Shown one piece after another: positions 1 through 11,860 of a stretch of 64,000 nt of DNA (position 1 is its first letter; each line of letters begins with the position of its first letter). Source of the stretch: Lentinus brumalis (taxonomy: Eukaryota; Basidiomycota; Agaricomycetes; Polyporales; Polyporaceae); contig MARA01000023.1 in the NCBI GenBank assembly GCA_001792895.1, positions 496,001 through 560,000 of the forward strand. The letters run 5' to 3'. A program made the position numbers and the translations under genes. Below the pieces are notes generated by a model. That model worked only from the letters and a program-made list of their open reading frames with translations. It had not been told where the DNA came from and made no database searches.

Positions 1-1688
1 TGGGGAGGACATGCCCTGCGGCGACTGTGGCGGGAGGGGGGCGGGCATGGTGCACAAAGACGAGGACGAGCAGGACGCTACGGCGGCCATTATAGGGTGG
101 CTGTGGCGTGGATGTGGCCCGTGCTACAGACGTGGCCTTGGCGAGGATAGTATAGGAGATTCTTTGGCACAACACAAATGCAGAGGGGCGATCGACGGGG
201 AGACGGGAGGGAGGGCGCTGGCGGACCCGGCGGGCTTTATAGAATCCTCTGGAGGCGACACACGCTTTGGCCACGCGGGAAGGCGAAGCTTCTGGCATCC
301 GTCGAAGCGTCTTTCACCATGTTCCTCGCCCCGGAACACCCCATCGCATCCGTGCATATCTGTTTCACGCCGCTCGCGAAACCCGGATCGGACTCGCTCG
401 CCGCTGCTTTTCATCTCGAGTCTGACTTCGATCAGGAGCTGTGCCGCGCCAGGCGCCCCGCACTAGCAGCTGGCGCCGGGCTATCTGCACATCGTACCTG
501 CATAACATCCACAGATCGCGGCGAAGGACGCAATCATGAGCCCAAGACCGCCTCGCTTCGAGCCTCCCGTTGCCCCGAAACGGTCGACTGCGGCTCGAGA
601 GCCCAGCGAGCAGAGACCCATGACCGTCGGCGGAGGAGCCCACGGGCGGTCAAGCGGGCACCCAGCGGAGTTTACAGAAACTCAGAGTCTCGCGAGAATA
701 CATACGAACATATTGCGAGCGGTAGAGCGCGGAAACAGACGTACGCATTCGTTCCTCAAGTTTCTTCCATTCCACAGGCAGCCTGCAGGGTCGAGCGACT
801 TGCGAACCGCCGGCCTGTCCAACCTTCGCCGACGACCGTGCACGGTGCAGAGCCGTGCAGATCCTGGCGCCGGCGTTGCTCTGGTTGCGGCCCGCACAAC
901 GTTGCGGTCGCTGTGAACCCATGCGCATCAATGTATGTTGCACCTGGACGCTAGCAGCCCTAAGCAGCCTGGCCAAAGCTTATATTTACTTACGGGTCGA
1001 GTCCTCCTTCGGCCGATGACCTGGACCGGCGGCGAATCTGGAGACCAACCCTCATATGCATCCGAGGTCTTCTCCCGGAGTCAAATGACCAGCGTTCACG
1101 TTCAAACCGCTGACCAGTTGTCGTATTCCACGAGCCGTACCGGTCGGGACTCGGACGAGATGCTTGATTGCAGCATCGATAGGAGACGCCATCGACGCAT
1201 TTGCTGCCCGCGTATGCGTGGCGCCGTGGCCACATTGCGTGCTATTTGTGACTCTGTCCATCCGCAATGACAAAGGGCACGCTGAAGAAGACTTGCCAAC
1301 GACCGGTGACCTGTCTCGGGCTGCTGGGGCATCCGTTTCGGCCGATCGCGCAGCCGAGTGCGCTTCCTGACACTGACACTTCTCGCCGGTAGAGTTATGC
1401 TCGTGTGCACATGCTGCGCACGAGGACCGGGAATACCTCCGCTTTGATTGAGAGTCGCTACAGACACCGCGGGTCAGCCAGGCAGTTCGGTTCCTCTGAA
1501 CCCTAACAAGCAAACAAGGAGCCTGTGATGTCCACCCCCGTGTCCGCGGAACGAGGATACGAGATGGCTGCGCTCGCAAGAAGATACCACGCCCGCGCCA
1601 CCGTGGCCTGTGTGGGTGTACCCCACGCCCACATACCGCGGCGTTTCACTTCGTGGATGACGAACGAACCGGAGTGCGTCCCTGATGA
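1..1688. other. No recognisable gene
   Basis: I see no reading frame here with a recognisable domain, a credible exon-intron chain or an RNA gene. Overlapping open frames occur on both strands, as expected in GC-rich DNA, but none has convincing composition. Confidence 0.5.
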
Positions 1689-2254
1689 TGCATCATCCTG
1701 CGAACACAGTTCGCCTCCGCAGTAGACCCGTATATCAAGGACCGAGGTAAAGCGGTACGTACCGGTCGGGAACTTCTTGCAAACCCAAACTTTCCTGAGC
1801 TACTGGGCGCGATGAAGCGGCGCGTGTCGACGATCCGCGCCAAGCATTCCCGGGACTCGCAGCGACCTTCTCACCACCCGCAACTCCTAGGAAACGATTA
1901 CCAGGTCGATGGGAGAAGCGTCCGAGGCGTGGATGAGAGGGAACAGCCGCAGTATTTGACGCCTGCGATGTCGATGGTTCGATATACTTAGGCTGTGTCG
2001 GAGCGCACAAGGACGACAGAGAAGGCATAGAAGGCGACGCAGTCTCAGGGCTGTTCGAGCGTGTCGGAGACGAAGGCGCCTACTGTTTTCCTCGGGCGAT
2101 GTCCGCGCGGCACGCACTGTGTATGGTTGTTGTTCGACATCTCTTCCTTCCAGATGGTACCTATACACTGTCAAGGGGTATCAGTGAGCATCTCTCTTCG
2201 CAGGAGCCAGACGCTTACCTTCAATCCATGCGTTTGCTCAAAGTCTTGCGTTGA
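1689..2254 (+). pseudogene. Possible gene remnant, unknown product
   Basis: Two overlapping open frames on the + strand read like real protein. The first (1689-1991) includes AVDPYIKDRGKAVRTGRELL. The second (1937-2254) includes ACDVDGSIYLGCVGAHKDD and, near its end, LFLPDGTYTLSRGISEHL. They are in different frames, and I found no GT...AG intron that joins them. The likeliest reading is an exon pair with an unseen intron or a decayed gene carrying a frameshift. There is no clear start codon. I do not recognise the family. Coding status is inferred from composition alone. Confidence 0.22.
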
Positions 2255-2648
2255 GGCGTCAGCGATGCCTAGCATAGATGTCTGTGAAGAATGCATGATG
2301 AGTACAAAGGATGTGACACTTACTATGTAGACGGACCACTGCAGACGAGCCCGATATGTGGCTGAGCCGACGCATAAATCGAATCAAGGGACACTGCGCA
2401 ACAAAAAAAGGAAGAACAGAAGGGAACCGCTTGGACATCTCCAACAGTGGAGAACAATTACACTATCCATTCTAAGATGAAGTAGGATACGTCTTATCGT
2501 ACAGGGTGTCCGACCAACGTGGGCTCATACACAAGCGTACCTCGTCCTAGGTTAGCACATTCGCGAAATTTTAGTACTCGGTGAACGATTTGGTGTGGAG
2601 CGTCCAATAGGTTGGACCAAGAAGATGCCACTCCGCGCTCATACGCAG

Positions 2649-4061
2649 TTACGAAGGTGACTGCGACGTGCCATTCTGCTGGTTTTCGTCCGTCCGTGTC
2701 CCGTTCGCCCCGGTCTCTGGTGGCGAGTCCGCACTTTCGTCGCCCTCCGGTAAGCCGAAACTGTCCGAGCGCGTCCGCGGCACGAGAACACCCGTCTCTG
2801 CGATCCTCGCGCCCCGTTCCACACTCTCGCGCCGGCTCTGGCTCTGGCCCCTGCTTAAGCTCCGCAAGCTCCCGGTCTCTACCACGCGCCGGTCGAAGCT
2901 CCCGCGTCGGTTGAACGAGTTCCGGCGGCTGTGGAACGACTCTGCGGGAGAAGGCGTGCCGTCATGGTCGCGGGGGATGAATGATATGGGGTGCGTCGTA
3001 GTTTGATGGAGGGATGTGGAGGGCGACCCAAACGAGGATGACAGGGATGGTGGGGGAACAAGAGGGTAGGAGAGCGTACGTGGGCCGCCTGTCGTCATTG
3101 TAGGAGGGCTCACAGCGGCCGAGGGTACTGATGGGGGCGTGGTGAGGTTCGTGGCCCCACTGGCGTAGCTCGCAGGGAACGGCGATGTATTAGGGGAGAA
3201 AGGGAAGGGCGATGTGCTGATGGAAGTGCTGGCGGACGACGGAGAGTGCGAAAGAGGCGTGGTGGACTCGGACGAGATGGCATTGCTGGGGCGACGGATC
3301 TGGGAAGGCGGCCTAGGAATGGGCACGGCTGTCGCATGCCTCGTTGCATGCGATGAGTTGATGGGGATATGGATGGAACTGGACGGAGAGGTCGACGTGA
3401 AGCTCGGACGGCGGTGCAGGGGTTGCGAGAGGGGCTCCGCTTGCGAAAGTCCTATCAAGTTATCCACAGGTAATCCGAGCTGGAGAGGGTTCAGAGATGT
3501 TCCAGTCATAGCAGACCACCACTCACCCGCCGCCGATGCTGTATGAGTTCCTCCCTGTACACCTCATTCAGCCGGGATATACGGATGAAATCCTGCTCAG
3601 TTTCCACAAGGCGACTCCTCAGTGCCTCGTTCTCCCTCCTCAGAGCATCCAAGATCAAATCGGGGGTAGGATCTGCGCCATTCCTGTTAAGCAAGTGGGC
3701 TAGCTGGGGGCCCGTTCTTGTGTCCTGGGGTGACGTGCTCCCGCTACCGTTCACATGAGACGAACCGGCTTGTTGCTGTTGTTGTGCTAATCGAAGAGCA
3801 GAGAGCTCACGAGACAGTTTGTTGACGTGCGACTCAGATTCCGCTTCAAGGACATTCTCGAGCTCTATCTTCTCTTCCCGTAGCTTGAGCGACCACGAGG
3901 TTAGTTAGACACATCCATCTCCGAGTTGGCGAGCGTACCTTCTCCAGTTTCCTGGACAGAACGTTGATGATGCGCTCCTCCTCTGCCTCATATTGATAGA
4001 TGAGATCTTCTCTGCTGCTCGAGCTGGTCGATAGCCGGCAAATTGGAGGAGAGACAGACAT
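2649..4061 (-). CDS. CCDC6-like (DUF2046) coiled-coil protein
   Basis: Three exons (4061-3939, 3883-3527, 3479-2649) join in frame to give about 436 residues. Introns of 55 and 47 bp have GT...AG ends. The N-terminal part reads EEERIINVLSRKLEKLREEK followed by IELENVLEAESESHVNKLSR. This matches the repeated pattern of the CCDC6/DUF2046 coiled coil (an 'E-E-x-x-x-N-x-L-S-R-K-L-x-x-L-R-x-E-K' block, then 'L-E-x-x-L-E-x-E-x-E-x-x-V-N-K-L'). A second helical stretch (DLILDALRRENEALRSRLVE) follows. The C-terminal 270 residues are rich in Ser, Thr and Pro with R-S repeats and look disordered. In animals CCDC6 is a phospho-regulated scaffold; the fungal role is not known to me. The ATG at 4061 (MSVSPP...) is chosen because it sits just ahead of the conserved block; an in-frame upstream ATG is possible. 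Confidence 0.82.
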
Positions 4062-4175
4062 GGCGGACGTACGCAGCATCATGCGGTCACAGCGAAGTCC
4101 CCTGGCAGACGTCACCTTCGAATGTAGCACGCCGGGTAGACGGACTGTTTGCAATAATGGTCGAGCCGCAAAGAA

Positions 4176-4245
4176 GCATTAATGGGGTAGTGGTAACCTG
4201 GGTCGTTGCCATCGACCCGCCGGGGTTCGATTCCCCCTTAATGCA
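4176..4245 (+). tRNA. tRNA-Gly (GCC)
   Basis: A complete cloverleaf can be drawn by hand. The acceptor stem GCATTAA (4176-4182) pairs with TTAATGC (4238-4244), with discriminator A at 4245. The D-loop is the G/T-rich GGGGTAGTGGTAA. The anticodon stem GGTCG/CGACC encloses the loop TTGCCAT with anticodon GCC at 4208-4210. The T-arm is CGGGG-TTCGATT-CCCCC with one mismatched closing pair. The TTCGA box and the GTGGTA-type A box fit an internal Pol III promoter. No intron. It lies 114 bp upstream of the CCDC6-like start, on the opposite strand. Confidence 0.9.
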
Positions 4246-4375
4246 TAGCTAGGGCGCAAGATCTTTTTGGTCTACCGGTGCAGGTACAACCGGCAAAGTC
4301 ATAGTATGCGCGAGATGGGACATACATACAGTAGCATATTTACCACATTGAGTGGGCGAACTCTGCTACGATCCA

Positions 4376-4582
4376 TGTCTGCTCACCCGTACGTGACGTC
4401 CACGGCGAAAACGACAGACAGCCTTGCGGCGACTGCTGGCGCCAAAAGCGAGAGGTGCTCGGGAGGTCATCGAGCGAATCCGGGAGCCCGATATCGACGA
4501 GCTGTAGAGCGATGGATGTCATCGCTTTATCGAGGCCCTGAGCGGTTTCAAGATCCACGAAAAACGATATGATTTGGAGCAA
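4376..4582 (-). pseudogene. SDR gene fragment, degraded
   Basis: Read on the minus strand, this stretch parallels the Rossmann-fold start of the intact SDR gene next door. SIALQLVDIGLPDSLDDLP here corresponds to AIALQLADDGLDIALNDIP there, and the DNA around the later GTCACCGGGGACGTCACC block also lines up. The glycine-rich TGxxxGIG motif and everything after the first about 60 codons are missing. No downstream exons are visible. It looks like an old partial copy of the 4746-5965 gene. Confidence 0.65.
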
Positions 4583-4745
4583 TTCGAAGTACTTATGCCA
4601 GTAGTCGCCTTGGTCCTTGGGTAGGCGTTGGATGGATACAGTCGTGATATGGTTTCTTGGCTGAGGGATGAGTCCTGAGTCGAGGCGCGATTGTATACCG
4701 AACTCATTACTAGTACACGTAGGAGAGCTCCGCGGTCCTCATGTT

Positions 4746-5965
4746 TCAGCTCATGTTCAAGCCTCCGTCTATAATCATCGACTGTCCTGTACCCAATGAT
4801 ATGAGTGGAACGGACTAAGTAGTGTGAGCCCATGCGCCAACCGCTTACCGGTGACAAATGCAGTTTCGGGTTTCGCCAAGTAGGAGACGACGCAAGCGAC
4901 TTGCGAGACCGTCCCAAACTCCACGGGGTACTTGGTGAGCTGTGTAATGGAGTGAATGGGTAGGCGTCGTAGTGAAATGGTTCGAGTGAGTGAATTGATA
5001 CTCAGAATCGTATGAATGTACCTTCTTCATTGTCGCACCCGTACCCCCGTTCGTCTCGTCCCCAGGTAGGGCGACTGTGGATGCACTTTCAGCATGTATG
5101 TCGATATCGACAATGAACGCACGTACCCATGGGTGTAGTTATAAACCCGGGACAATAGGCGTTCACGGTGATGCCATACTCCTTCAGCTCCTGAGCTACG
5201 AGAAGTCAATTGACACCCGTCTGTTACTAGTCCACTAGGGACAGTCAAGCAGACGACAACTCACATGCGCTCTGGACAAGCCCACGCACGGCGAACTTCG
5301 ATGCGCAATATATACCGCAAATTTGACTCCCTTATTGCGATTCGTTATAATTGGATCATGAGCATTCACAATCATGGCTGTGTCTCACAACGCACCTTTG
5401 AGGCCAGCGATGGAAGCCGCGCCTGCGAATATCAGTCAGCACATCATCACGCTGAACTTCCGGCACCACCGCCCGCAACGTACAGATAATTCGTCCACCG
5501 CGGCCCTGCTCGATCATCTGCTTCGCTGCATACTTAATAGACAGGAAGACACCCTTGCCGTTGATTGCCAGCATTCGCTCCCACTCCTCGACACTCGTGT
5601 CAAGCAGCGGCTTGAAGAGGAAGATCCCAGCGTTCGCGACCATCTGTCCGCCGGCGACATCAGCAGAGCGGTCCGAGGATAAGGCAGTTACTTACAACAT
5701 CAAGCGCGCCGAGTTCCTCTGCCGTCTTTCTGACCATGGCAGCGACGTCCTCTTCAACGGTGACGTCCCCGGTGACGACGAGAGCCCTGCGTCCCTTGCC
5801 CTCAATAACTGTGGCTACCGCCGAGAGCTGGTCGACCTTCTGCGGAATGTCGTTGAGCGCAATGTCCAGCCCATCGTCGGCAAGCTGTAGCGCGATGGCT
5901 TCTCCTATGCCCTGGGCTGCTCCAGTGACAAGTGCGACGCGAGTTGCAGGTACTTCAGCGGCCAT
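4746..5965 (-). CDS. Short-chain dehydrogenase/reductase, acetoin-reductase-like
   Basis: Eight exons (5965-5696, 5643-5484, 5422-5396, 5330-5265, 5195-5127, 5074-5022, 4939-4849, 4786-4746) join with consistent phases to 258 residues, the normal length for a classical SDR. The N-terminus has the NAD(P)-binding motif VALVTGAAQGIGEAIALQLA. Next come the structural VANAG motif, a catalytic Ser in RIICAASIAG, the YCASK catalytic Tyr/Lys, and the C-terminal NAYCPG and QSMIIDGGL blocks. The pattern matches fungal SDRs annotated as diacetyl/acetoin reductases; the substrate is inferred only. Exon 3 is a 27-bp micro-exon. The protein should be soluble and cytosolic. An in-frame upstream ATG would add 15 residues, but the start at 5965 (MAAEVPATRVALVTG) fits the family. 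Confidence 0.85.
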
Positions 5966-6524
5966 GGCAGGACCGAGCGGGGTTGGTCCGAAGGTAGATA
6001 CGAATTGCATTTATATATGCTTGCGGAGTGCCGTCCTGTAAGGAGAACGTACGTCTCTTCATCGGCAGGGGACATGCGCAGTGGTCATGAGGACATGGAC
6101 GTGACGTGTCGCACTCACACTGAACCACACTAATCGAGGCGAACTCGATAGGGTTCACATGCGCAGGCATCACATATCAAGGAAGTCGAGTGTACGTGGT
6201 AATGTGGTTGCAGTGGAGACCGAGAGACAATCTAGACATGAGTGCAAAAGGCTGATTAATCACGCGGGTGACCTCGAGTATGCGTGAGTCGACATATACC
6301 GGTATTGTCGATCGTGCAGCCGGCGCAACTTCTGTCACGGTGGTATGCGCTAGGTGCGGTTGTGGCTGTCTTGCACACGCAATGATCAGAGCTTCACGTC
6401 CGGGTGACCTCACTAGCGGTTTTAGATCGAACATAGACCTGGGCGTGTGTCAGATGATGCTGGTGTGTAGTGTATGTTGTACTCGCCAGTATTGAAGTGC
6501 ATCGAGCGACGTATCATCCAATGC
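5966..6524. other. Intergenic, no gene seen
   Basis: About 560 bp between the SDR start and the MULE target duplication. It probably contains the SDR promoter. No long frame with gene-like features is visible. Confidence 0.5.
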
Positions 6525-6533
6525 AGCGAGCCC
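6525..6533. repeat. MULE target-site duplication, left
   Basis: AGCGAGCCC immediately precedes the left inverted repeat. The same 9 bases follow the right inverted repeat at 12148-12156. Nine bases is the standard target duplication size for Mutator-like elements. Confidence 0.93.
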
Positions 6534-6654
6534 ACTTGGGGTTAATGTCCCACCGCGTTTGCTCAGCATTTCAAACTCCGCTGTGGCGGCCCTCATACGG
6601 CGTCTACGTGAGCTCACGTGAGCCCGGCGCGCGCGGTGTCCAAATGTGGAAACT
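6534..6654 (+). repeat. MULE left terminal inverted repeat
   Basis: Begins ACTTGGGGTTAATGTCCCAC and matches the reverse complement of 12027-12147 over 121 bp, with mismatches at 6638 and 6646. It contains the nested palindrome CACGTGAGCTCACGTG-like core (ACGTGAGCTCACGT). Confidence 0.92.
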
Positions 6655-7024
6655 ATACTCACCACCAGCGAGCGTCGCCCATCGCGAGCCCTGTCTTGCA
6701 ACAGGCTTAAACCGCTAAGGAACAACAAGTGCACGTAGCAATAGATTACATGCTAGCGCATTGTTTTAAGGTAAAGTTGTGCACCGCTCTGTAAGGATGT
6801 CAGATATAATTGCGAGTTACTTGAGCCTGGCAGAGCGACAATAGGCGCTCGCCCGAACGTCTCATCGTAGGGCTTCTGGAGAGTGGGGCATTGATTGCTA
6901 GTATAAGCGAAGTACACCGTAGGAGCGCGACTATATATAGCTTTTATATGAGGGTAATTTTGCGCAACTTTGTGCGAGGGGACATTGCAGAGAGTCGAAA
7001 CAAGTTGAAGACACCACTTACACC

Positions 7025-10000
7025 TCAAGGTTTGTGCCTATACCCAATCACATCCGTTGCAGCTTGCCCCTCCTTACCGCGCGCATTCGTCTTCGGCATG
7101 GTACGGCGGTTGGCGTAGCTCTCAACGTTCCGGACGAACTTCGAGGTGCCAGACATGGCCCGCTTTGCACGCTTCAAGAACCGATCGTCCGGATTATTTC
7201 GAGCATCCTGGATGAGCTCAATATGGCGGGTGAGGAGACGAATTGCTTCGTCAGTCTCCAGCTCCTCCGCATTATCCAGCTAGAGGTAAGTCGGTCAAGC
7301 AATGGTATTATATGAACACCGGTGGGACGTACCTCAAAGCCGCCTCCACCACCAGCCCGTGTGCGCATCAAGCCATCTCTCCCAGTTGGGGTGCCTTGTC
7401 CGGGGAAGACATGATCTAGCAAAGCAAAAAGTGGGCATAAGTGGGCATTGATAGAGCACATAACATACCGAGACTGAAGACCTCCTGCTGCTGACAGGGC
7501 TCTCTACTTCTGATGGGATATGAACAGCATCGGAATCGGAATCCGAGTCGGAATCCCGGACTGAGATAGCCCTCGCTGCCTCTGATGAGAGTGGGGTGCT
7601 TGGCGGCAGCGGCAAGTCGTTGTTGGGCATACGGGAAAGCCACGCGTGGTTGCGCAGTTTCTCCGGGGTGCGCGGGACAGTGCCTGAAGCTGGGACACGG
7701 TAGAAGGGAGGGATGTGGTAGCGGAGAACGTCGGGCCACCAGTAGGGCGATTGAGGGCCGGCAGCCTGAACGAGATGCTTGCAAAGGAGGTGAGAGTGGT
7801 ATTTTTGTGCTCCGCAGTCACAGGTGAACGTTGCGAGGTCCGTTATGTAAGTCCCGCGGATAGCGACCGTGCTCAGCTTCGTCCAGGCATGCTTCAGAGA
7901 TTCCTGGAAGTGGGAGAGGGTTGCAGCACGACCAGAGCGAGAGTCGTGCACAATGTTATGGAGTGTGAGTCGATAGGCGGGAATGGACTGCGTGATAACC
8001 GCGTGAACAGCCAGATCGACAGGCGGGCGGTTGTACATCTGCAGCACTAGGCGCTTCAGGTTACGCCACAATGCTTCCACGACCATTGTCGTCCTCTTGC
8101 AAGGTATACTCGCCGCATAAGCGGAGCGGGCCCACAGGACCCAACGCGACTTGCGATACCAGGAGTTCCACAGGTAAGCCCAGACTTCGCACAGGTTGTT
8201 GGCCTTGCAGTGATGATACATCTCAGAGACCGCGTCACGGTGGATCTGGTCGGGAGAACGCGCCTGCCCATGTCGTTCTGGTAGGAGGGAGTGCTGAGAG
8301 GCATGTTTGGCAAAGAGTCGCATGATAGCAAGTCGATGGGAGAGTGGACAGAACACGTAGTCCGCTCGCTTGGACCTGGCACCTTTCTCTGCAGGCAAGG
8401 TTGGTGCGTCTTCGTCTATGTTCGAGTCGTCCTCTGCGATCTGATGAACGAGGTTTCGCAGATCATCCTCATCATCAAACCAGTCGTCCTCGTCCTCGTC
8501 AATGGCCTGTAGCTCTGCACGGTCGGCCCAATAATTACCGGCATCGCTCCGCTCCTCCTCTGAGTCGTCCTGCACTGGCACATTATCTGCACCACGGCTC
8601 TTGCGTCCTTGGACTGGCGGCTTCGCTCCGAGCATGCTTGCAGCTTGGAGATCAAGGCACTCCTCCTCTATCTCTCCCTCTTCGTCTTCCATGCTCAGGT
8701 CTGCATTCTTGGTGAGTGCTTTGTTTATCGACTCTCTGGTGAGCACGATAGCGGGTATTGCAGGGGTCAGAGTAAGCGGCCGCCCATTGATGAGAAGCCG
8801 GACCCGTGGCAGAGGTTTCTCAGGTGGTGCAGGAATCTGGAAACGAGGTGGGAGATTACTATCTGGCATGCTGCAAGAGCAGCCACTCAATGAATGCTTA
8901 CGCGTTCATTCGAACTGTCCGCCTGTTGTGCAGCCGGAACGAAGCTGGGGTCTATGAAGTCGAACTCGCGCTTTGCACTCATGGCATCGTACACAGCGGG
9001 AGTGTCCTTGGTCTTCGACAGACGCTGCTTGAGGGCCCGGAGAGCGTGCCAGAAGCAGAGCTGATGCTTCGCGTTCGGCCATGTTGCGCGCATCGCATGG
9101 ATTTCGGACCAATCCTTGTCTGAAAGAGTGAACTCCGGATTGACTCCACGGCTTTTCAGCGCACGAAGAAACCGTTCTAAGACCGCTTGCTTCGCTCCTG
9201 AAGCAGCGTCCTTGCTCGTCCTCATGAGCAGAAAGGCCAGCGGTATCCCGGATCCTTCAGCATCTGCCACTGCGGAGAAGAGCTCGAAGTTACCCCCGTT
9301 CGTGTTCCCTGTAAGCCGAATGAGCTTTTCTCTACAATGTATACCTGGTTGACTCACTCACATGTTGAATCCATGGCTAACTCTTGGGTATGCTTTGCCC
9401 AGGTATCAATAAAGTCCGTGACTTCAAATGCAAGAACTTCAGTTCCTGGCTCGGGCTGGATATCAAGAAGCGCGACATGCGCATCCTGCGCGTTCTGCTT
9501 GACATAGGTACGCGCAGATTCAAGAGGGTCGTCCGCAAGACGCCATTCTCTCCGACTGACAATGTGCCAATAATAGTACACTGTCTTCGGTCGGAAGAGA
9601 AGGTTTACGTCGTCTACGGAACGTCCGCGCAATTCTTCGCGCACGATATCACGCCATATCTAGCAGGTGTGTAAGTCAATTCCCAAGTATCCACGCGCGC
9701 GTATGACACCGAATCTCACCTGGCCAGGTGTCTTCGTACGCGCATGCTCCTCGATGTACTCCTTCCACTTATCCGGTAAGCGGATGTCTTTGTATGCCTT
9801 GTGCCCTAGCTTATGTTTCAGAGTGACAGTCATAATATCGGACTCGTGGTCGACCGCAAGATGAAGCCAGCCGTCACAGGGATACCGGACCATCCTGCGG
9901 CTATCACGACTCTTGACTTCGGTACGCGCCCTCTTCGCTTTCTGTTCGCGCTCTGATGACTGTGCGCAGCTGTATCGATGAATGACTCGCCCGGACCGCT

Positions 10001-10250
10001 TCCGCACAGTCCGGAGCTCGTGTCTAAGATGGTCATGGTATGGGTTCACGACTAGCGTTGCATGTGGGAACCTTACTCACGTCCAATGCAGCTCTGTAAA
10101 TGCGCCAATAACCTCCGCAATACAATCTGCGCGTTCCCTGTCCATCAGGAAAAACGCAACTCTCCCGAGCCGCGTGCAGAGCTCTGGAGGCTCGAGAGCC
10201 GTCTGCACAGCTATTGAGCGATCAGTAGCGCTCGGCAGACCTCGGATCGC
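7025..10250 (-). CDS. MULE transposase with SWIM zinc finger
   Basis: A multi-exon transposase read from right to left; the stop codon is at 7025-7027. Recognisable parts in order: a basic DNA-binding region (about 10.05-9.66 kb, VRYPCDGWLHLAVDH); the first catalytic Asp in MDSTWNTNGGNFELFSAVAD, whose codons are split by the intron near 9.31-9.37 kb; the second Asp in TLSDKDWSEIHAMRATWPNA with the following QLCFWHALRALKQRL helix (about 9.10 kb); an acidic linker (8.45-8.75 kb); and a SWIM finger, C-x-C-x10-C-x-H, in CDCGAQKYHSHLLCKH (about 7.8 kb). These are the MULE DDE core and the chelating finger usual in this family. The reading frame is intact through these exons, so the enzyme may be functional. 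The N-terminal exons above about 10.25 kb are not resolved. Confidence 0.8.
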
Positions 10251-10734
10251 AGCTGAAGTGGTCGTGTACAGTTATAATGTGCCAGATCATTCCCATGCAT
10301 GTACAGTACATGAGAAAGCACCGAGAAGCGGATAGATCAAAGCAATTGTCTCTGTCTGCAGAGAGACCTTGTTGGAAGCAAGCTCGAAGTCCTCGCAACC
10401 CGGCCCTGAAGTTCTCACGTGCTGTGTAGACGCTGAGAAATTGCTGAGCTGGCGACTCTCTGTTGTCCTACTCCAAGTCCCTCGTCCTCCCTCCTCCTCT
10501 CTCACCTCCACTGTATCGGGTATCGTCAAGACATTGGTGTCAAGATGTTAATACTCAAGACGAACGCACAACAGTTCAGGTCGAAGTCATGGCCACCAAG
10601 TCCTGCCCATCGAGTAAGCACAAGTTGCTCGTCTCCCCCGCTGTTGTCAAGCTTCGCTCCTTCAAGCTTCAAGACTCGTGTCCTTCCAAGTGACCCCTTA
10701 CCATCGCGTCTCTGCCTGCTAGGGTGCACTTCAT

Positions 10735-11062
10735 CTGCCCGCATCGTCTGCCTTGCCCGCGTCGTCTGCCTTGCCCGCCTTGTCTGCCTCGCCTCGTCTG
10801 CCTCGCCTCGTCTGCCTCGCCTCGTCTGCCCGCTGACCCGTCTCGTCTTCTTGGCTGCCTCATCTGCCTCGTCTGCCCGCTTCATCTGCCCGCCTCGTCT
10901 GCCCACTTCATCTGCCCGCCTCGTCTGCCCGCCTCGTCTGCCCGCCTCGTATGCCCGCTTCGTCTGCCCGCCTCGTCTGCCCACCTCGTCTGCCCGCTTC
11001 ATCTGCCTGCCTCATCTGCCCGCCTCGTCTGCCCGGCCCATCTGCCTTGCCCGGTCTGCCTG
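10735..11062. repeat. 13-bp minisatellite inside the MULE
   Basis: Degenerate tandem repeat of TCTGCCCGCCTCG, about 20 or more units, with variants in which CCCG is replaced by CCTC or CTTG. Because 13 is not a multiple of 3, the frame cycles every 39 bp, and on the minus strand it would encode an Arg/Gly/Ala-rich 13-residue repeat (ADEAGRRGGQTRR). Whether it is translated or intronic cannot be told from the sequence. Confidence 0.85.
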
Positions 11063-11343
11063 GAAGCTTGCCGAGTCGCCCGCTTGTAAGAGTGTCTTCT
11101 TCGTGTGTCTGGTCGCGGCTTTCCTTGCCGTGGTTTTCCTTCGAGCTCGCCCCTGCTTTGGGTCCCTTCTGGCCTGCCCACTTGTCGTCTTGTCCTCCCC
11201 GAAGTCATGCGCCTCCACCTCGTACTCCTGTAACTGAGTAGTATTGATTTGTAGTATGTCTTACTGCCATATACCATACAGTAGTCGTCAATATATCATT
11301 TGAACTGCAGTACAATTGTGTGCTCTGGGTTCCAAGCGTGTAA

Positions 11344-11860
11344 CTATCGGGGATATGGCGGGCTATTGACGGCTCGGCGAGTGCTCTCGAGGGCTCGGGG
11401 AGCTGTGCAGGCGGCTAACAAGTGCTCCCGACGGGGGTACTTGTCTAATGGGCTATCGCTGCTCGAGAGGCTCGATAGCGCACTCGAGCCTAGTATATTT
11501 TTCCTGATGTCCGTGCCTTCCGAGTCCACAGCAGCAGGTCCCAGGGCGCACTTCACGTCAACACGAGCGCTGATGTCAACCGGGGCATCCATTCCCTTGA
11601 CGGCATTGACGAAGTCTGTCAGAGACATGACGTCAAGGTCGTCCTCCGCTGCCTCGAGCTGTTCAGCCTCCTCTTCTCCGACTATCGCCCGCTTCTGCTC
11701 CTTTGCCTTCCTACGCTCCTTTGCTTTTTCGGCACAAGCTAGACAGACTGCGGTGAGTTCGCCTTTTTTGTATCCATTGGAGTTTCTTGTCCGAGTGCCG
11801 AAGTTATCGAGGGTAGAGTGGAGTGGCAAGTAGAGCAGGCTTTAGTAGCCATGATTAGGA
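11344..11860 (-). CDS. Probable MULE N-terminal zinc-ribbon reading frame
   Basis: An open frame on the minus strand reads DNFGTRTRNSNGYKKGELTA then VCLACAEKAKERRKAKEQKR and an acidic tail. A second frame just upstream reads MATKACSTCHSTL from an ATG near 11851. Together they would form a C-x2-C ... C-x2-C zinc-binding unit, as found at the start of other fungal transposase-associated proteins. The two pieces are in different frames and overlap at CHSTL, so either a short unseen intron or a 1-nt shift separates them. I infer that this is the start of the transposase transcript; it could instead be a separate small gene of the element. Confidence 0.5.

Noticed and set aside
178..954. Long + strand open frame of 258 codons
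   Set aside because: Arg-rich, no domain, several overlapping open frames on both strands; typical of chance openness in GC-rich DNA.
10735..11062. CRISPR-like repeat array
   Set aside because: Units are contiguous 13-bp degenerate repeats without spacers, in a eukaryotic transposon; it is a minisatellite.
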